The translations under genes were made by a program, and so were the position numbers. The notes beneath the pieces were generated by a model. The model made no database searches. It worked only from the letters and a program-made list of their open reading frames with translations, and was not told where the DNA came from. This document shows positions 15,251 through 16,114 of a DNA stretch of 16,114 bases, one piece after another. Every line of letters starts with the position of its first letter. Within the stretch, counting starts at the first letter, position 1. The DNA is from Anaerolineae bacterium (GTDB lineage Bacteria > Chloroflexota > Anaerolineae > Epilineales > JAHCIE01), in assembly GCA_026129385.1 (NCBI GenBank), contig JAHCIE010000041.1, forward strand, positions 1-16,114, written 5' to 3'.

Positions 15251-15256
15251 AGTATA
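15251..15256 (-). promoter_or_regulatory. Possible -10 box for the dehydrogenase-ftcD unit
   Basis: On the minus strand this reads TATACT within GCTATACT, the same octamer as in the moeA promoter element at 212-219. It would start transcription about 30 bases before the dehydrogenase ATG. No matching -35 was found. Confidence 0.35.
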
Positions 15257-15283
15257 GCGTTACTTGAAGGTGTGGGCTAATTA

Positions 15284-15310
15284 TTGACCATCGATCATCA
15301 ACCGTCGAAA
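15284..15310. repeat. Degenerate 7-bp repeat, plus orientation
   Basis: About four heptamers related to TCGACCA (first TTGACCA at 15284-15290, decaying to TCGAAA). It lies in the divergent intergenic region and is inverted relative to the array at 15362-15396. Confidence 0.5.
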
Positions 15311-15361
15311 GGATGCCTCTCGCTGAGGAGCACAAAACGCACGAAGGGCACATGGGACACG

Positions 15362-15396
15362 TGGTCGGTGGTCGATGGTCAGTCGTCCGTGGTCGC
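15362..15396. repeat. Five copies of a 7-bp repeat, inverted orientation
   Basis: Five consecutive heptamers on the plus strand with consensus TGGTCGN (TGGTCGG, TGGTCGA, TGGTCAG, TCGTCCG, TGGTCGC). The complement, NCGACCA, matches the repeat at 12630-12657 and 15284-15310. With the latter it forms an imperfect inverted pair separated by about 50 bases. Confidence 0.6.
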
Positions 15397-15457
15397 CTCT
15401 TGCCTTTCCCGCCTGCCGCGCGTACCCTTTCCCTGACCAACACGCGAGGAGGCAAGA

Positions 15458-16114
15458 GTGGAAGCAAAGCTGAAGGAACTCAAGACCCGCCTGCTAGAGA
15501 TCAGCGACCTGAATGGCGCGGCCGCCGTGCTCAACTGGGACCAGTCGACGTATATGCCGCGCGGCGGCGGCCCGGCCCGTGGCCGCCAGTTGGCGACGCT
15601 CAGCCGCCTGGCCCACGAGCGGCTCACCGACCCGGCCCTGCGCCGCCTGTTGGACGAGCTGCGACCCTATGAAGAGAGCCTGCCCACCGACTCCGACGAC
15701 GCCAGCCTGATCCGCGTCACCCGCCGCGACGTGGACAAGGCCGCCCAGGTTCCCGCCGCCTTTATGGGCGAGATGCGCACGTTGGGCGCGGCCGCCTTCC
15801 AGGCCTGGACGCGCGCCCGCCCCGCCAATGACTTCGCCGCCGTCGCCCCGTATCTGGAGCAGGCCCTCGACATGAGTCGGCGGCTGGCCGACTTCTTCCC
15901 CGGCTACGACCACATCGCCGACCCGCTCATCGCCCTGGCCGACTACGGCATGCGCGCCACCGACGTGCGCCGCGTCTTTGACGAGTTGCGGGGGCAACTC
16001 GTCCCCCTGGTCAAGACCATCACCAGTCAACCGCCCGCCGACGACAGTTGCCTGCGCCAGCGCTACCCTGAACCCCTCCAATGGCAGTTTGGCGAGGAGG
16101 TCATCCGCCGCTTC
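15458..16114 (+). CDS. M32-family metallocarboxypeptidase, N-terminal part
   Basis: An open frame of 219 codons running off the window end, against about 500 residues for complete thermostable carboxypeptidase 1 (Taq) family members. The start is GTG 15458 with GAGGAGG at 15446-15452, five bases upstream. The beginning, MEAKLKELKTRLLEISDLNG, then VLNWDQSTYMPRGGGPARGRQLATLSRLAHE, is the family's N-terminal signature; a long helical region follows (FMGEMRTLGAAAFQAWTRAR, DFAAVAPYLEQALDMSRRLA, IADPLIALADYGM). The zinc-binding HExxH motif would lie downstream of the window. The enzyme removes C-terminal residues from peptides, normally in the cytoplasm. It is divergent from the dehydrogenase gene. 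Confidence 0.92.
   Translation, partial: MEAKLKELKTRLLEISDLNGAAAVLNWDQSTYMPRGGGPARGRQLATLSRLAHERLTDPALRRLLDELRPYEESLPTDSDDASLIRVTRRDVDKAAQVPAAFMGEMRTLGAAAFQAWTRARPANDFAAVAPYLEQALDMSRRLADFFPGYDHIADPLIALADYGMRATDVRRVFDELRGQLVPLVKTITSQPPADDSCLRQRYPEPLQWQFGEEVIRRF

Noticed and set aside
12630..15396. Heptamer repeats as a CRISPR array
   Set aside because: The units are 7 bases, contiguous and without spacers.

Overview
The window looks like a chromosomal segment of a GC-rich bacterium, most likely a member of the Chloroflexota (Anaerolineae/Caldilineae-like). This is inferred from overall composition, from the long Thr-Pro-rich linker in a large secreted protein, and from a membrane-anchored DsbA-like protein paired with a VKOR-type quinone reductase. 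No marker gene fixes the taxon. No rRNA, tRNA, CRISPR array, phage or transposase gene is visible.

Layout. (1) 1-4935, plus strand: a hairpin terminator of an upstream gene, then moeA (molybdopterin molybdotransferase) overlapping by one base a PLP-dependent threonine/serine dehydratase. These are followed by a thiol-redox set: a membrane-anchored DsbA-like protein, a badly frame-broken second DsbA-like lipoprotein, and a VKOR-family protein, closed by a strong terminator. (2) 5003-7435, plus strand: a GNAT acyltransferase fused to a DUF309 domain, then an enolase-superfamily o-succinylbenzoate synthase/N-succinylamino-acid racemase (OSBS/NSAR). The pairing of an acyltransferase with this enzyme suggests N-acyl amino acid racemisation rather than menaquinone synthesis. 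(3) 7436-7888: a gene-free stretch with a 10-bp hairpin, a short direct repeat and a clean rho-independent terminator. (4) 7889-12099, plus strand: remains of one very large secreted protein, with signal peptide, subtilase prodomain, S8 peptidase-like domain, SdrD-B-like domain, Thr-Pro linker, about four tandem beta-type repeats and two carboxypeptidase-regulatory-like domains. It is broken into three main reading frames, and its catalytic motifs are altered. (5) 12246-12647, plus strand: a small VOC (glyoxalase-fold) protein. (6) 12726-15215, minus strand: a zinc-dependent medium-chain dehydrogenase followed 12 bases later by a bifunctional formiminotransferase-cyclodeaminase. (7) 15458 to the window end, plus strand: the first 219 codons of an M32 carboxypeptidase.

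Most intact genes are collinear and well formed, but indels cluster in four patches: about 2127-2187, 3440-4366, 7910-8640 and 10690-11023. In each patch the conserved protein sequence continues in another frame. This is either local sequencing/assembly error or real gene decay, and it limits what can be said about the second DsbA-like gene and the secreted subtilase-like protein.

The points most worth a second look are the GNAT-DUF309/NSAR pair, the altered S8 catalytic motifs, the compensating frameshift inside the dehydratase, and a 7-bp repeat (about YYGACCR) occurring in three places with both orientations.
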